Shown here piece after piece: positions 1-5,027 of a stretch of DNA of 6,180 nucleotides. The position numbers and the translations under genes were made by a program. Within the stretch, counting starts at the first letter, position 1, and each line of letters opens with the position of its first letter. The stretch covers positions 1 to 6,180 of the forward strand of contig JAAVDV010000046.1 of the NCBI GenBank assembly GCA_014801595.1. Direction: 5' to 3'. This DNA is from Bacteroides sp. Lineage in GTDB: Bacteria > Bacteroidota > Bacteroidia > Bacteroidales > Muribaculaceae. Below the pieces are notes generated by a model. That model was not told where the DNA came from, made no database searches, and saw nothing but the letters and a program-made list of their open reading frames with translations.

Positions 1-326
1 AACGAGGTGTGGAGTTTGATCTCATACCTTGGTCACAAAGCTACCGGATGCCCGTTATTGCTTATTCGCCCATAGCAGAGGGACGACTACTTAGAAATCC
101 GGTTCTTTTGAAAATCGCGAAAAAACATGGTGTGACATCGGCTCAAATTGCATTAGCATGGACTATCAGACTTGATGGCGTAATGGCTATTCCAAAGGCT
201 TCATCTTCGGCTCATGTAATAGATAACTTCAAGGCTCTTGACATTATTCTTGATGAAGAAGATCTACGAGCACTTGATGCAACTTTTCCACCACCAACAA
301 AGCGTATCCCACTCGCCGGCTGGTAA
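1..326 (+). CDS. Aldo/keto reductase, C-terminal part (5' end outside window)
   Basis: The reading frame (codons from base 3) is open to the left edge and ends with TAA at 324-326, so this is the last ~108 residues of a protein usually 270-285 residues long. Aldo/keto reductases are cytoplasmic TIM-barrel enzymes that reduce aldehydes or ketones with NADPH. Seen here are the late barrel strand with YSPIAEG, the helix QIALAWTI, and the cofactor-binding strand and helix IPKASSSAHVIDN, followed by the usual C-terminal stretch with EEDLRALDATFP. The spacing resembles E. coli YeaE-like reductases. The catalytic Asp/Tyr/Lys/His lie upstream and cannot be checked. GTG at 9 is an internal valine codon, not the start. 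The iron-ADH remnant begins 39 bases downstream on the same strand, so the two may once have been one operon. Substrate is unknown. Family assignment is firm. Confidence 0.9.
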   Translation, partial: RGVEFDLIPWSQSYRMPVIAYSPIAEGRLLRNPVLLKIAKKHGVTSAQIALAWTIRLDGVMAIPKASSSAHVIDNFKALDIILDEEDLRALDATFPPPTKRIPLAGW

Positions 327-365
327 TCTAATTAATTTATGATAATAAATAAAAACATATTAATT

Positions 366-499
366 ATGACACAGACAAATCTCACCTACGAATAGTATCT
401 CCCCACCAAAGTGCTTTTCGGTGCCGGACAGCTCAATTTGGTGCTAATTTTCTTGTAGCACTCGGAGGCGGCAGTATGATGGATTGCACTAAAGGGATT
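366..499 (+). pseudogene. Iron-dependent alcohol dehydrogenase, decayed N-terminal remnant
   Basis: Two short pieces of a group III (iron-containing) alcohol dehydrogenase sit side by side in different frames. From ATG 366 the frame reads MTQTNLTYE, then TAG (393-395), then YLPTKVLFGAGQLN, the usual N-terminal strand with the FGxG motif. From 440 a second frame reads GANFLVALGGGSMMDCTKGI, the NAD-binding GGGS motif with the following D-x-(T/S)K. In intact family members (about 380 residues) these segments are separated by roughly 60-75 residues, so an internal deletion has removed that part and shifted the frame. Everything after the GGGS helix is absent, including the iron-binding His/Asp residues, and the sequence runs into the 3' end of the oppositely oriented HMA gene. 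It cannot encode an active enzyme. The family call rests on two well-known motifs in the correct order. Confidence 0.75.
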
Positions 500-512
500 C
501 TTAAAGCCATTT

Positions 513-854
513 TCACTTTTTGGTCTGGCAGCACTTGTTACAGGCTTCTGAGGTGGGAGTTTCTTTACAACCTTCCTCAAGTTTGACAGCCTTATATTTG
601 ATTTTTTCAAATGCCTTGATGATTTTGTCCTCATCTGTCTTGTCGGCATCATATTCAATAGTCACCACCTGACCTTTGAGGTCAGTGGAAATCTGATGAA
701 CGCCCTTTTCAAAGCGTGTGTTCTCTTTGATCTTGTTTTCGCAGTTGCTACACTACATCTGAGGCTCGGTGGTGACACGAAGTGTCTTAAGATCTTATGT
801 CTGTCCTAAGAGGGCTACCATGATCATAGGTAGAAGTAAAATTAGTTTTTTCAT
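513..854 (-). pseudogene. Secreted heavy-metal-associated (HMA) domain protein with two in-frame stops
   Basis: Reading the minus strand from ATG 854-852 to TGA 515-513 gives 113 codons in one frame, interrupted by TAA at codon 20 (797-795) and TAG at codon 34 (755-753). Codons 1-19 form a signal peptide (MKK, hydrophobic core, then GQT). Codons 24-92 match the ferredoxin-like HMA fold: a first strand LRVTTEPQM, the metal site M33-stop34-C35-S-N-C38, the helix NKIKENTRFEKG, the strand VVTIEYDADKT and the helix DKIIKAFEKI. The tail adds three cysteines (CNKCC, with another at codon 96). The family binds soft metals such as Cu(I) through MxCxxC. A single frame over the full length with conserved domain spacing shows recent loss by nonsense changes rather than old decay. 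A readthrough product is not excluded but nothing in the sequence supports one. The 3' end abuts the iron-ADH remnant. Confidence 0.82.
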
Positions 855-914
855 CTTCCGTATTTTTTGATGTGAAATTTATATTGATATATTCTCATGT
901 ATTTGAACTCATAT

Positions 915-1874
915 TTATTTTTCGTAGTCGACACTTTTGAATAGTTTAAAATCATCTTCTACATTATTACCAACGGTGGTGAGCATATCGCCAACCAACG
1001 CTCCATTCATCCCTCCCCGCAGTATTCGTGCAGTAGACTGTCTTGACAGACGGGCACGCCCTCCTGCGAAATGAAGGGTACACTTGGGTGCAATGAAACG
1101 CATGAGCGCTACCGAGCGTTCTATTTCATCCTCGCTTATAGGCTCCACATCCTGCAGAGGAGTTCCCTTTATCGGTTGAAGAATATTGATGGGAATTGAG
1201 GAAGCTCCGACTTCCCGTGCCATGGCAGCTAATTCCAGTCTGTCGCGCATGGTCTCACCCATACCGATTATTCCTCCGCAGCATATGGTGAAGCCCATAT
1301 CTCTTGCTATCCTGATGGTTGCAAGTTTATCTTCGATGGTGTGGGTGGTACACAGAGTGGCGAAATAAGATGGTGAACTTTCAAGGTTACAGTGATATTT
1401 ACGCACTCCTGAATCCCAAAGTTGTTGAAGTTGTGCACGTGACAACAGACCCATGGACGCGCATAATTCAACTCCATCTTGCTCCGACATTTCCTTATAG
1501 ATTCCGCAGAAGTATTCAATATCTTTTGAAAGAACTTTACGTCCGCTGGTAACCATAGAGAAGCAAGATGCGCCTCTACTCTTGTTGACTGCATAAGATT
1601 TCAATGCTTCTTCTTTGGGGATGCGTTCATATTCCTGAATACCGGTTTTATGGCAACCGGACTGGGCAGACCACTTGCAGTTCTCACTGCAACGCCCGGA
1701 GCGGGCGTTGACAATCGAACAGGTGTGGATTTTATTTCCGCACCATTTAATCCTGATAGCATCAGCTGCTTTGCAAAGTTCAGCCGTGGAATACAGACTG
1801 TTGAGTTGGAGTGCCTCCTCAACTGTCGCAGGTAATCCATCGTTTATGGCACGATTGGTTAGTGTCGAGATCAT
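915..1874 (-). CDS. bioB: Biotin synthase (radical SAM), with an altered cluster motif
   Basis: The 319-residue frame is full length for BioB, which inserts sulfur into dethiobiotin in the last step of biotin synthesis. The start is ATG 1874 after an A/T-rich leader; the stop is TAA. The radical-SAM loop reads NARSGRC62SENC66KWS69AQSGC74HKTG: the third cysteine of CxxxCxxC is Ser (codon TCT; TGT would be one base away). Other BioB features are present: VTSGR (109-112), VELC138 (E. coli C128 position), YHCNLESSP (160-168), CTTHT, TIC198CGGIIGMGET (C198 at the C188 position), IPINILQPIKGTP, and FAGGRARLS with the cluster-region arginine. The E. coli C97 position is Ser106. No other biotin gene and no BirA-like operator is visible nearby. 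Identity is firm, but activity is doubtful because a cysteine ligand of the [4Fe-4S] cluster appears lost. Several neighbouring genes are also decaying. Confidence 0.93.
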   Translation of the reverse strand: MISTLTNRAINDGLPATVEEALQLNSLYSTAELCKAADAIRIKWCGNKIHTCSIVNARSGRCSENCKWSAQSGCHKTGIQEYERIPKEEALKSYAVNKSRGASCFSMVTSGRKVLSKDIEYFCGIYKEMSEQDGVELCASMGLLSRAQLQQLWDSGVRKYHCNLESSPSYFATLCTTHTIEDKLATIRIARDMGFTICCGGIIGMGETMRDRLELAAMAREVGASSIPINILQPIKGTPLQDVEPISEDEIERSVALMRFIAPKCTLHFAGGRARLSRQSTARILRGGMNGALVGDMLTTVGNNVEDDFKLFKSVDYEK

Positions 1875-2114
1875 ATTATTATCTAATTATGTTTAGTTAT
1901 TCCATTTATATTCTGATTTGAGAGTATCATCCTTTTCGTGTGAGAGTTGCGCCTGCTCCAACTGCTCAATATGAGGCTCTTGCGGTGAAATCGAAAACGC
2001 GAAGCAATCTTCACCTCAGTTTGTAACAAAAAGAGAGGTAAAACCCGGCAGTATCCATCTGTATATAATTGCTTTTATATTACAACTCATTATGTTGGAG
2101 TTATCATATAAAAA
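1875..2114. other. Intergenic stretch upstream of bioB, no assignable gene
   Basis: No recognisable gene lies here. On the minus strand a 40-codon open stretch (2015-1896, stop TAA 1895-1893) between two stops has a protein-like hydrophilic composition ending in KSEYKWNN, but it has no start codon and I do not recognise it. It could be a gene remnant or a dispersed repeat. The bases directly before the bioB start are A/T-rich without a Shine-Dalgarno sequence, as is usual in Bacteroidota. I found no TAnnTTTG element on the minus strand here that would clearly serve bioB. Confidence 0.4.
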
Positions 2115-2166
2115 GGAGTAGCGACCCCATCATTGGCTTTCACCAAAGATGCCGGGTCGCTACTCC
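2115..2166 (-). terminator. Long hairpin, probable minus-strand intrinsic terminator
   Basis: Bases 2115-2127 (GGAGTAGCGACCC) and 2154-2166 (GGGTCGCTACTCC) are perfect 13-bp inverted repeats. The stem continues inwards: C2128 pairs with G2151 opposite a two-base bulge, and 2129-2136 pairs with 2143-2150 apart from one A:A mismatch, leaving a six-base loop at 2137-2142. On the minus strand the hairpin is followed at once by TTTTTATAT (2114-2106), the layout of a rho-independent terminator. On the plus strand the following bases are not T-rich. The nearest minus-strand coding remnant upstream ends at 2321, so the hairpin probably terminated that gene and insulated bioB from it. A repeat-element origin is the main alternative. 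Confidence 0.65.
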
Positions 2167-2320
2167 GAATATCTTTAAATGTCATTAAAAAATTATATAA
2201 AGTTAATAATAATTTCTCATATCAAATTAAAATTTACAATAATTAACATATCATTTCAGTGTTATCGACACGGAGCATGTTCTGTTATTATTTTGGCATT
2301 CAAATATAATTACCGTGATC

Positions 2321-2392
2321 TTATTGAAGACGTTCTTTTGAAGATTCTATTCTATGTTTCATAATCTGCTCGGTATATTTTTTCGCCCATCC
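2321..2392 (-). pseudogene. 3' fragment of a minus-strand gene, possibly an HxlR-type regulator
   Basis: Reading the minus strand from about 2392 to TAA at 2323-2321 gives 23 codons including GWAKKYTEQIMKHRIESS and ending in KERLQ. The composition is that of a charged C-terminal helix, unlike the surrounding A/T-rich non-coding DNA. A Trp near the start of the last helix followed by an amphipathic tail resembles the C-terminus of HxlR/YodB-type winged-helix regulators, which often sit divergently beside small redox genes. That family guess is inference from composition and context only. The frame runs rightwards into antisense of the NAD(P)-dependent oxidoreductase exactly where that protein's family similarity begins, so the 5' part of this gene has been lost at a junction near 2392. 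The hairpin at 2115-2166 would be its terminator. Confidence 0.4.
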
Positions 2393-2977
2393 TATGTAAC
2401 GGCGATAGTACGTAATGCCGACAAACTGAAAGATGTGACCGACCCCAATCTTACGGTTGTAGAGGGTGATGTGACGGATCCTGCCGTAATCGTAAAATAC
2501 GCCAAAGGAAAAGACGCCATCGTAAGCGCCTATAATCCCGGATGGGCTAATCCCAATCTATATGAGGATACTTTGAAAAACTATCCGAAGATTCTTCAAG
2601 GAGCAAAGGAGTCAGGCGTACCTCGCCTGCTCATCGTCGGGGGTGCCGGAACTTTGTTTGTGAAGCCGGGCTTGCGCCTTGTCGATACCGGCACTCTTCC
2701 GGAATCATGGTTACCGGGAGTAAAATCTTTGGGAGAGTTCTATCTGAACACACTGACGAAGGAAAACGATATTGATTGGATTTTCCTTTCCCCGGCCGCC
2801 AATCTCGGTAATCTCGAATATGGAAAGAGGACAGGAAAATACCGCGTCGGTAAAGATGATCTTCTCGTTGATGAGAAGGGCGACAGTTTCATCTCAGTCG
2901 AGGACTACGCAGTAGCGATGCTGGATGAACTTGAGAATCCGAAACATCATAAGGAACGTTTCACAGTAGCCTACTGA
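2354..2977 (+). pseudogene. NAD(P)-binding oxidoreductase (NmrA/YwnB-like), 5'-truncated
   Basis: From about 2393 the frame encodes an atypical short-chain NAD(P)-binding protein of the NmrA / NADH-flavin-reductase group (COG2910 type). It contains YVTAIVRNADKL (end of the second strand and helix), VVEGDVTDPAV, GKDAIVSAYNPGW, PRLLIVGGAGTLFV, WIFLSPAA, RTGKYRVG and SFISVEDYAVAMLDELE, ending in RFTVAY and TGA. Family members begin with about 26 residues carrying the first strand and the GxxGxxG dinucleotide motif. Here those are missing, and the 13 codons from ATG 2354 (MFHNLLGIFFRPS) are antisense of the regulator-like fragment. The product may still be translated from ATG 2354 but lacks the phosphate-binding loop, so cofactor binding should be lost. 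The next gene starts two bases after the stop, so the two were translationally coupled. Confidence 0.8.
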
Positions 2978-2979
2978 TT

Positions 2980-3178
2980 ATGGAAAAGGCCTTTTGATTT
3001 CTTGAGAGAAAACAAGGACGTCGCGTTTGGGACGGTTGAGAACAACCGCCCCAATCTGCGCGTCTTTCAGGTCATGCTCATAAAGGGGCATACACTATAT
3101 TTCGCTACCTCCCCCCGGAAAGAGGTTTACCGTCAGCTTACACCACGTCCGCCACTGCTTGAACATTATGACCTATGA
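2980..3178 (+). pseudogene. FMN split-barrel (pyridoxamine-phosphate-oxidase-like) protein, frameshifted and truncated
   Basis: ATG 2980 lies two bases after the oxidoreductase stop. It reads MEKAF then TGA. Removing one T from the four-T run at 2992-2995 restores MEKAFDFLRENKDVAFG, and the frame continues with TVENNRPNLRVFQ, VMLIKGHTLYFATSPRKE and VYRQL. This is the N-terminal half of the small (about 130-140 residue) flavin-binding split-barrel family, whose members bind FMN as dimers. Similarity stops after about 54 residues near 3136, and an unrelated tail leads to TGA 3176-3178. The gene therefore has a one-base frameshift and has lost its C-terminal half. The tight spacing suggests it formed an operon with the oxidoreductase. 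A sequencing error in the T run could explain the frameshift but not the truncation. Confidence 0.75.
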
Positions 3179-3211
3179 ATGTAGAAGACTGTTTGAATAT
3201 ACTTTTGATAG

Positions 3212-3337
3212 GCTGCGGAGGACATAAAACATTCTCCTATCACCAATCCTTTGATAGAAAAAATCGCAATATACAATGAAGTTACAAATCTCCGACCATT
3301 TGTCTCCACATTGATAGAGTTTGTCCCAACGCTTTAA
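3212..3337 (+). pseudogene. Unassigned C-terminal protein fragment
   Basis: A frame of 41 codons lies between TAG 3209-3211 and TAA 3335-3337 and includes NPLIEKIAIYNEVTNL and RPFVSTLIEFVPTL. It has no start codon, but its alternation of hydrophobic and polar residues is protein-like. In a different frame just upstream (about 3129-3227) another fragment reads IMTYECRRLFEYTFDRL before a stop. The two may be pieces of one frameshifted gene that followed the truncated split-barrel gene. I do not recognise a family. The remaining bases up to 3367 show no gene, and there is no clear terminator for the AraC gene that ends at 3368. Confidence 0.3.
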
Positions 3338-3367
3338 AATCAGGATTGTATTCTCAATTTTAGTTTT

Positions 3368-4291
3368 TTAATTACTGGTTATTGCCTTTGCTTTCTCTCT
3401 GAACTGGGTGGGGCTGATGCCGGTGATGCGTCTGAACATACGCGAGAAGTGCTGTGGATATTGGAATCCTAATTCGTAAGCAACTATGCTTATATCATCT
3501 GTAGATTCGGTCAGTCGTCGTTTTGCCCGCTCTACAATATGTTTGGAGATAATCTCCTGCGCCGTCACTCCGGTCTCCTTCTTTATCAGATCTCCGAAAT
3601 AACCGGGGGTGAGATGTGCCTCCTCTGCAAAGTAGTTAACCGTCGGGAGTCCCTCTTTTGTCCGGTCTGACTCCAGATATTGTTTCAGGGAGGATTCAAA
3701 TCGGTTAAGAATATCGGAATTCACTTTCCCGCGAGTGATGAACTGGCGTTCATAGAATCGCGTCACATAGTCAAGCAGTACCTGTATCTGACTGGAGATG
3801 ATTTCCGCCGTATGTTTATCAACCGGATGTGCGATCTCCTCCTTTATCCGCTCAAGACATTGATTGAATATGCGTCTTTCATCTGCCGAGAGATGAAGTG
3901 CTTCGCGCTGGGAGTAATCAAAGAAGCTGTAGTCTTTGATTTTAGATGCGAGTGGGGTCTTGTGAAGCAGGTCGGGATGAAACATCAGGCCGATTACATC
4001 CGGCGCTATCTCATCTACATCTGTCTCGACACCTATCAATTGACCGGGTGAAAAACTTACGACGGTACCTTCCTGATAGTCGTAAGGCTGTCTTCCATAT
4101 TTCAATGTGCAGTTCGTCCCATTCTTAAGAAAAAGTGCATAGACATCATAATCCATACGGACATGATTGACTATTCTTGTCGCTTGGGTGAGATCAATCA
4201 CAGTAACCAAGGGGTGCTTGGTTTCCAGCCCATACAGTTTGTTATAGGCATCAATCGAATTGAGCCTGACTATTGTTGAATCTTGTTTCAT
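3368..4291 (-). CDS. AraC-family transcriptional regulator
   Basis: This 307-residue protein has the normal AraC layout. Residues ~1-150 form a cupin-like sensing/dimerisation domain (QEGTVVSFSPGQLIGVET around the barrel turn), a helical linker covers ~150-205, and two helix-turn-helix units follow. The first HTH (from ~218) reads NYFAEEAHLTPGYFGDLIKK; the second contains DDISIVAYELGFQYPQHFSR (~265-284), followed by the family signature MFRRITGISPTQFRE. ATG 4291 is the likely start, with only A/T-rich sequence before it. It is transcribed away from the flavodoxin-hydrolase operon across a 153-bp region that carries paired 21-bp-spaced repeats, so it most likely activates that operon and controls itself. 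The inducer is unknown. Paralogues with this N-terminal domain in Bacteroidales commonly lie beside small redox genes, which suggests an electrophile or redox-type signal (inference). No lesions are seen. Confidence 0.93.
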   Translation of the reverse strand: MKQDSTIVRLNSIDAYNKLYGLETKHPLVTVIDLTQATRIVNHVRMDYDVYALFLKNGTNCTLKYGRQPYDYQEGTVVSFSPGQLIGVETDVDEIAPDVIGLMFHPDLLHKTPLASKIKDYSFFDYSQREALHLSADERRIFNQCLERIKEEIAHPVDKHTAEIISSQIQVLLDYVTRFYERQFITRGKVNSDILNRFESSLKQYLESDRTKEGLPTVNYFAEEAHLTPGYFGDLIKKETGVTAQEIISKHIVERAKRRLTESTDDISIVAYELGFQYPQHFSRMFRRITGISPTQFREKAKAITSN

Positions 4292-4341
4292 ACTGCGAAT
4301 TTACTACTTTTTTATCTAAAAAAAGCACTCATCAGCGATTG

Positions 4342-4383
4342 AGGTCTGCATTACCCAAATATAGGTCTGTAATTGTGAAAATC
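4342..4383. promoter_or_regulatory. Paired direct repeats, probable AraC-type operator
   Basis: AGGTCTG occurs at 4342-4348 and again at 4363-4369, exactly 21 bp apart (two helical turns). The two half-sites also agree at several later positions (pattern AGGTCTGnAnTnnnnAAA). AraC-family activators typically bind such direct repeats, one contact per HTH unit, with the proximal site touching the -35 region. Here the second repeat overlaps the proposed -33 element (4366-4369) of the flavodoxin promoter, the position expected of a direct activator site. Confidence 0.6.
4356..4363 (-). promoter_or_regulatory. Candidate -7 element of the AraC regulator gene
   Basis: On the minus strand 4363-4356 reads TATATTTG, a match to the Bacteroidota -7 consensus TAnnTTTG. 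It lies between the two AGGTCTG repeats, so regulator bound there would cover it, giving autorepression. No good -33 TTTG is seen at the right distance, so this is weaker than the opposing promoter. It would give a leader of roughly 60 bases (estimate). Confidence 0.4.
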
Positions 4384-4397
4384 TCATACTAACTTTG
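4366..4397 (+). promoter_or_regulatory. Bacteroidota-type promoter of the flavodoxin operon
   Basis: TAACTTTG at 4390-4397 matches the -7 consensus TAnnTTTG of the primary sigma factor in Bacteroidota. TCTG at 4366-4369, one base off TTTG, is 20 bases upstream, the usual -33 spacing. Transcription would start near 4402, about 43 bases before the ATG at 4445. The imperfect -33 element overlapped by a regulator repeat suits an activator-dependent promoter. Confidence 0.65.
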
Positions 4398-4411
4398 CAA
4401 TCAGAACATTG

Positions 4412-4427
4412 GTTATATCCATATAAC
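4412..4427. promoter_or_regulatory. Palindrome in the operon leader
   Basis: GTTATAT-CC-ATATAAC is a perfect 7-bp inverted repeat with a 2-base centre. It lies just downstream of the predicted transcription start and 17 bases before the flavodoxin ATG. With a 2-base loop and an A/T-rich stem it would be a weak RNA hairpin, so a dimeric repressor site is the more natural reading. Its partner is unknown. Confidence 0.4.
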
Positions 4428-4444
4428 AATTAAAAAGGCACGAT

Positions 4445-5014
4445 ATGAAGAAATTAATGACAATTTTTATGGCTGCAGGAATGTGCATACTAAGTGCGTG
4501 TGCAGCAAAAAGTAGTGAGACTTCATCACCAAATGATGAAGATTCAACAGTGCTCGTAGCCTATTTCTCCGCGCAGGGTCACACCAAAGCTCTTGCTGAA
4601 AAGGTTGCGAAAGTCACCAACGGTGACCTGTTTGAAATCGAACCGGAACAACCGTACACAGAAGCGGATCTCGACGGTTGGAACGACAGCGCGAGAGGAA
4701 CAAGGGAATCCAAGGATCGCTCAACGCGACCCGGGGTAAAAAGCCATGTAGATAATTTTGAGAAATATGATACCATTTATTTGGGATTTCCAATCTGGTG
4801 GTACACTGCTCCAACAATCGTCAACACTTTCCTTGAACAGTACGATACCGAGGGGAAAGTAATCATACCGTTCGCCACTTCAGGTGGAAGTCCCATCGGT
4901 GAAACAGAAAAAGACCTGCGTGTATCAGCTCCCAAAGCCGTGTTCAAGCAGGGAAAGGTCATGAACAACTATTCGGAAGATGAGGTGGCTGAATGGATTA
5001 AAACAATTGACTAA
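4445..5014 (+). CDS. Flavodoxin-family lipoprotein
   Basis: This is a 189-residue flavodoxin-like protein with its own export signal. Residues 1-19 are a lipoprotein signal peptide ending in the lipobox LSAC19, so the mature protein should be lipid-anchored at Cys19 outside the cytoplasm. Residues 20-33 are a Ser/Asn-rich linker. The flavodoxin fold begins with VLVAYFSAQGHTKALAEKVA (36-55), where S42-T47 is the FMN phosphate loop. GFPIWWYTAPTIV (114-126) is the loop stacking on the isoalloxazine ring, and IPFATSGGSPIG (141-152) is the last core segment. The family (Flavodoxin_4 type) binds FMN, and members act as quinone or electron-transfer reductases. The start is ATG 4445, preceded by a weak AAAGG. 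It is the first gene of the operon, 13 bases before the hydrolase start. The electron donor for an exported flavodoxin is not evident. The fold assignment is firm; the role is inferred. Confidence 0.9.
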   Translation: MKKLMTIFMAAGMCILSACAAKSSETSSPNDEDSTVLVAYFSAQGHTKALAEKVAKVTNGDLFEIEPEQPYTEADLDGWNDSARGTRESKDRSTRPGVKSHVDNFEKYDTIYLGFPIWWYTAPTIVNTFLEQYDTEGKVIIPFATSGGSPIGETEKDLRVSAPKAVFKQGKVMNNYSEDEVAEWIKTID

Positions 5015-5027
5015 TACCGCACTATAT

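Noticed and set aside
386..658. 90-codon minus-strand open frame
   Set aside because: It is an out-of-frame shadow of the HMA pseudogene. The real frame next to it carries the signal peptide and the HMA motifs.
393..755. TAG codons in the iron-ADH and HMA frames, with no intact gene in the window ending in TAG, suggested amber reassignment
   Set aside because: The HMA frame also contains TAA, the iron-ADH remnant has a large deletion and frame change, and only six terminal codons (five TAA, one TGA) can be read here. None of the intact genes has an internal TAG. Ordinary pseudogene decay explains everything.
1186..1835. Several open frames on both strands inside bioB
   Set aside because: They are shadows of the conserved bioB reading frame and have no features of their own.
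1875..2114. BirA-type biotin operator or riboswitch upstream of bioB
   Set aside because: I looked for a long inverted repeat of the TTGTAAAC type. Only an isolated TTTGTAAC-like string is present, with no partner half-site.
2179..2364. 61-codon plus-strand open frame in A/T-rich DNA
   Set aside because: It is rich in Ile/Lys/Asn as expected from base composition, has no recognisable motif, and overlaps the minus-strand fragment that looks like real protein.
4306..4327. T run and A run (CTTTTTTATCTAAAAAAAG) as a terminator
   Set aside because: It lies in the AraC leader, has no G/C in the stem, and precedes the start codon. It is better read as A/T-rich leader sequence.
4980..5027. Upstream ATG for the alpha/beta hydrolase
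   Set aside because: It would overlap the end of the flavodoxin gene and place 16 extra residues before a textbook signal peptide. ATG 5028 is far more likely.
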